This document shows, piece after piece, positions 62,000 to 64,000 of a stretch of 64,000 bases of DNA. Every line of letters starts with the position of its first letter. The stretch's first letter is position 1. Below the pieces are notes generated by a model. That model made no database searches, was not told the origin of the DNA, and worked only from the letters and a program-made list of their open reading frames with translations. A program made the position numbers and the translations under genes. The stretch comes from Leucaena leucocephala (lineage: Eukaryota > Streptophyta > Magnoliopsida > Fabales > Fabaceae). The DNA lies in contig CM073535.1 of NCBI GenBank assembly GCA_037074615.1, positions 6,301,001 through 6,365,000 of the forward strand, in the 5' to 3' direction.

Positions 62000-62187
62000 T
62001 TAGTGGGGGTTAGTCTGAGTAGTAAGTGACTCAGTATTGCTTAAGCGAGATCTCGAGTTTGAGTTTTAATGTATACAGAAAATCTCTTTTAGGAGACTTA
62101 TTTACTATAACTAGGTGTGCGATGCGAGTCAGATTCAGATGTAGTTGAGGTAAAATTCTAGTGAATCAGATGAGCGACAAAAAAAAT
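62000..62187 (+). mobile_element. SINE-like retroposon, copy 3
   Basis: Homologous to 45358-45738: GTAAGTGACTCAGTATTGCTTAAGC, CTCGAGTTTGAGTTTTAATGTAT, ACTATAACTAGGTGTGCGATGCGAGTCAGATTC-like blocks in the same order, then GAGCGACAAAAAAAA. It is preceded by a short GGGGGTTAGT duplication (61995-62013). No clear target duplication. Confidence 0.6.
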
Positions 62188-64000
62188 ATTTTTTGCAGGT
62201 GTGCAGGAGGGAAATTCTACTTTTCACTGCATTATATTTGTAAATTTTCAATTTGATCACCTCAATATTTTGATCTTAAAATTATACTCCTTTATAAATA
62301 ATCACCTTATTACCTAGCTATAGTATTCTTATTTTATTTTCATCTAAAATTTAACTAATGTTAAATCGAATAATCATGTTGACTAGGATGTTATATTGCG
62401 CTTTCTTTCAAAACTCTTGTATTTTCCTCCTTAATATTATGAGCTTGTGGCAAGAACATGTTAAGGATGAAATAAAACTCATAATATACATAGATTAATA
62501 GAACATAAGCCGAATTTTATTAAAATCCAAGCCTATGACTTGTTAGATTTGTCATTAATTTTTAGGTAAAGAAGATAATATGCTCTCCATAATATACATT
62601 GCAGATTTTATAATAGTGAACAATTAAATAAAATACCAACGAAGGATCAAATTAAAATAACACCCATATATATATGTTATATACCAAAACAAGATTTCAT
62701 CTAATTACTTGTAATGGAATCAGGGAGAGAGATTGAGGTTAAGCAATCATATTCATATTCAAAATCCTCAAAACCCCATACCTCATCTTCTTCTTCCTCT
62801 TCCTCTGGCATTTTCCATTTATCTTTATCTATTTCTTCCTCCTCCATTACCTCTAAAACCTGCCATCTCAGACAAAAAAGTGCAAGTTATAAAAAAAAAA
62901 GTCAAAATATAAACCATGATAAGCTAGAAAAAGCCGTGTCCTCCTCCAAGATGCATGATTAAAAGGTAAGACTAAAATTTGAACTATCTATTTTTTATTA
63001 TTATTTTATATTTTTAAGTTGAGCAATCATTTTTTTTTTTATATAAGTTGATTGCAACAAACTAATTGATGTTTAAAATTACCTCATCTTTTCGTAAAAT
63101 ACCCTTCATTGAATATTTTTTTCTATCTTCCACAAACACTCTCACTTAATCATACAAAAGCATCGTGTTTTAAAGAATCTTTTTTTAAAAAAAAAAAAGT
63201 TAAATTATTGTCTTAGATTTTATAAAATGTATTATAATTAAGAAGGTTGGAAATTAGTTAACAAAGGTATCCAATCATTAGGGGCATAGTGTCAATCATT
63301 GCTTTATGTGGTTCACGACAAGAACATGATTCCCCAAAAGCTCAAAGTAATTAATTATATGTAAGGCGCCTCTCTGTTGGATAAAAGTAGAAATCAGCAT
63401 CAACCAACTCCACCACGTCATATCATCTCTCCCTTAATCAAATTTGGATATTTACGTATGATTTAATTATCAAAAAAATTTAAATAATATAATTTTATTG
63501 TCTATTTTTAAATTATAACTTGTAATTGACTCATTATTAATTTCTTAATTAGTATTATAACGATTGAGTAATTAAATTTTTTATTTAAAACTTTATAATA
63601 ACTCTCCTATAAAATTTCCCCTTATTCCCCCCCCCCAACAAGCATATATGATATTAAATATATATAAGAGTTATTTAATTAATTCATATATATATTAAAA
63701 AATTAATTAAATTGATTATTTATAAAAAATATATTAATTTTCATAGGTTACCCCTCTTTTTATAAGCAATACATAAATCTAGAATTTTAAGTAAAATATA
63801 ACAATATGTGTAGTTTTGGGGGGATATAGTAATAAATATATGAGATAAAATAAATTAAAATATTATATTTAGAATTAAAATAATCTTTTAACTAACTCCT
63901 AAATATTTAGTGTGGTCCCCAGGTTATGCAATGTTATATAAGGTGTTAGTGAAAAATGAGTTGCATTATTTATATAGTTCATAAATAATGACGTTTGTTA
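62188..64000. other. AT-rich right edge of the window
   Basis: Apart from the small ORF at 62714-62962 nothing is supported. Homopolymer runs, A/T-rich tracts and a run of nine C near 63629-63637 are present. Confidence 0.5.
62714..62962 (+). CDS. Small Ser-rich ORF, doubtful gene
   Basis: An 82-codon frame, MESGREIEVKQSYSYSKSSK followed by long Ser runs, then a basic segment (HLRQKSASYKKKSQ). A consensus-like donor (AAAAG|GTAAGAC) sits six bases after the stop. The codons are better mixed than in neighbouring DNA, and the N-terminus looks like a plant protein rather than random AT-rich translation. The Ser-rich/basic layout faintly recalls the N-terminal part of DVL/RTFL small polypeptides, but their diagnostic C-terminal RRCV…CW core is absent. 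It could be a truncated relic or an unrelated short protein. Confidence 0.3.
   Translation: MESGREIEVKQSYSYSKSSKPHTSSSSSSSSGIFHLSLSISSSSITSKTCHLRQKSASYKKKSQNINHDKLEKAVSSSKMHD

Noticed and set aside
62714..62962. DVL/RTFL small polypeptide gene
   Set aside because: The Ser-rich start is suggestive, but the diagnostic C-terminal core is absent here and downstream.
1..64000. CRISPR array, operons, rRNA or tRNA genes
   Set aside because: None seen. The window is eukaryotic nuclear DNA; no spaced direct repeats and no tRNA cloverleaf that I could identify by eye.

Overview
This window is nuclear DNA from a flowering plant, very probably a eudicot. Every recognisable gene is a plant homologue split by AT-rich GT-AG (occasionally GC-AG) introns. 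Intergenic DNA is strongly AT-rich and full of plant-type MITEs, SINE-like copies and an LTR retroelement. I did not fix the species; a rosid is likely but not shown. Exon boundaries were read by hand from splice sites, phase and family knowledge, so they are predictions.

Layout. (1) 1-13.6 kb, minus strand: two tandem genes for cytosolic class II lysyl-tRNA synthetase. The right copy (9026-13621) is complete, with 16 exons and 595 aa. The left copy (74-6200) runs off the window after 14 exons and carries a 1.85-kb gag-only LTR retroelement in its fifth intron. (2) 15.2-21.4 kb, minus: a complete 13-exon VTE2-type homogentisate phytyltransferase (404 aa), the committed step of tocopherol synthesis, with two G-boxes upstream. 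(3) 25.9-28.5 kb, minus: an intronless P-class PPR protein (848 aa), probably organellar. (4) 31.7-37.4 kb, plus: a ZEITLUPE-type blue-light receptor/F-box/kelch protein (610 aa) in two exons separated by a 3.9-kb intron. (5) 41.7-43.3 kb, plus: a small three-exon plant gene of unknown function (128 aa). (6) 46.9-47.65 kb, minus: the decayed C-terminal end of a Zn/Cd P1B-ATPase (HMA2/3/4 type). (7) 50.4-57.3 kb, plus: a 16-exon WDR75/Utp17 homologue (806 aa), a ribosome-biogenesis factor. (8) 59.4-61.4 kb, plus: a probable but unresolved transcription unit. (9) 62.7 kb: a small Ser-rich ORF of doubtful status.

The intergenic stretches hold a MITE family in at least five copies (near 7.4, 24.4, 38.8, 45.9 and 46.4 kb). 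The last two face each other and form a long hairpin. There is also a hAT-type element with a perfect 8-bp target duplication (39440-40007), a second hAT-like element ending 240 bp before the WDR75 start codon (49735-50199), SINE-like copies near 45.4, 45.6 and 62.0 kb, an unclassified diverged repeat near 23.2-23.8 and 44.4-45.1 kb, and a 72-bp pyrimidine-rich tandem array at 48 kb.

The genes are not an operon or an obvious metabolic cluster. They are independent housekeeping, plastid and circadian genes. The points of most interest are the LysRS tandem pair with diverged promoters, the inverted MITE hairpin beside the HMA relic, the PPR protein's readable RNA code, and the intron that splits the ZEITLUPE photo-cysteine codon.
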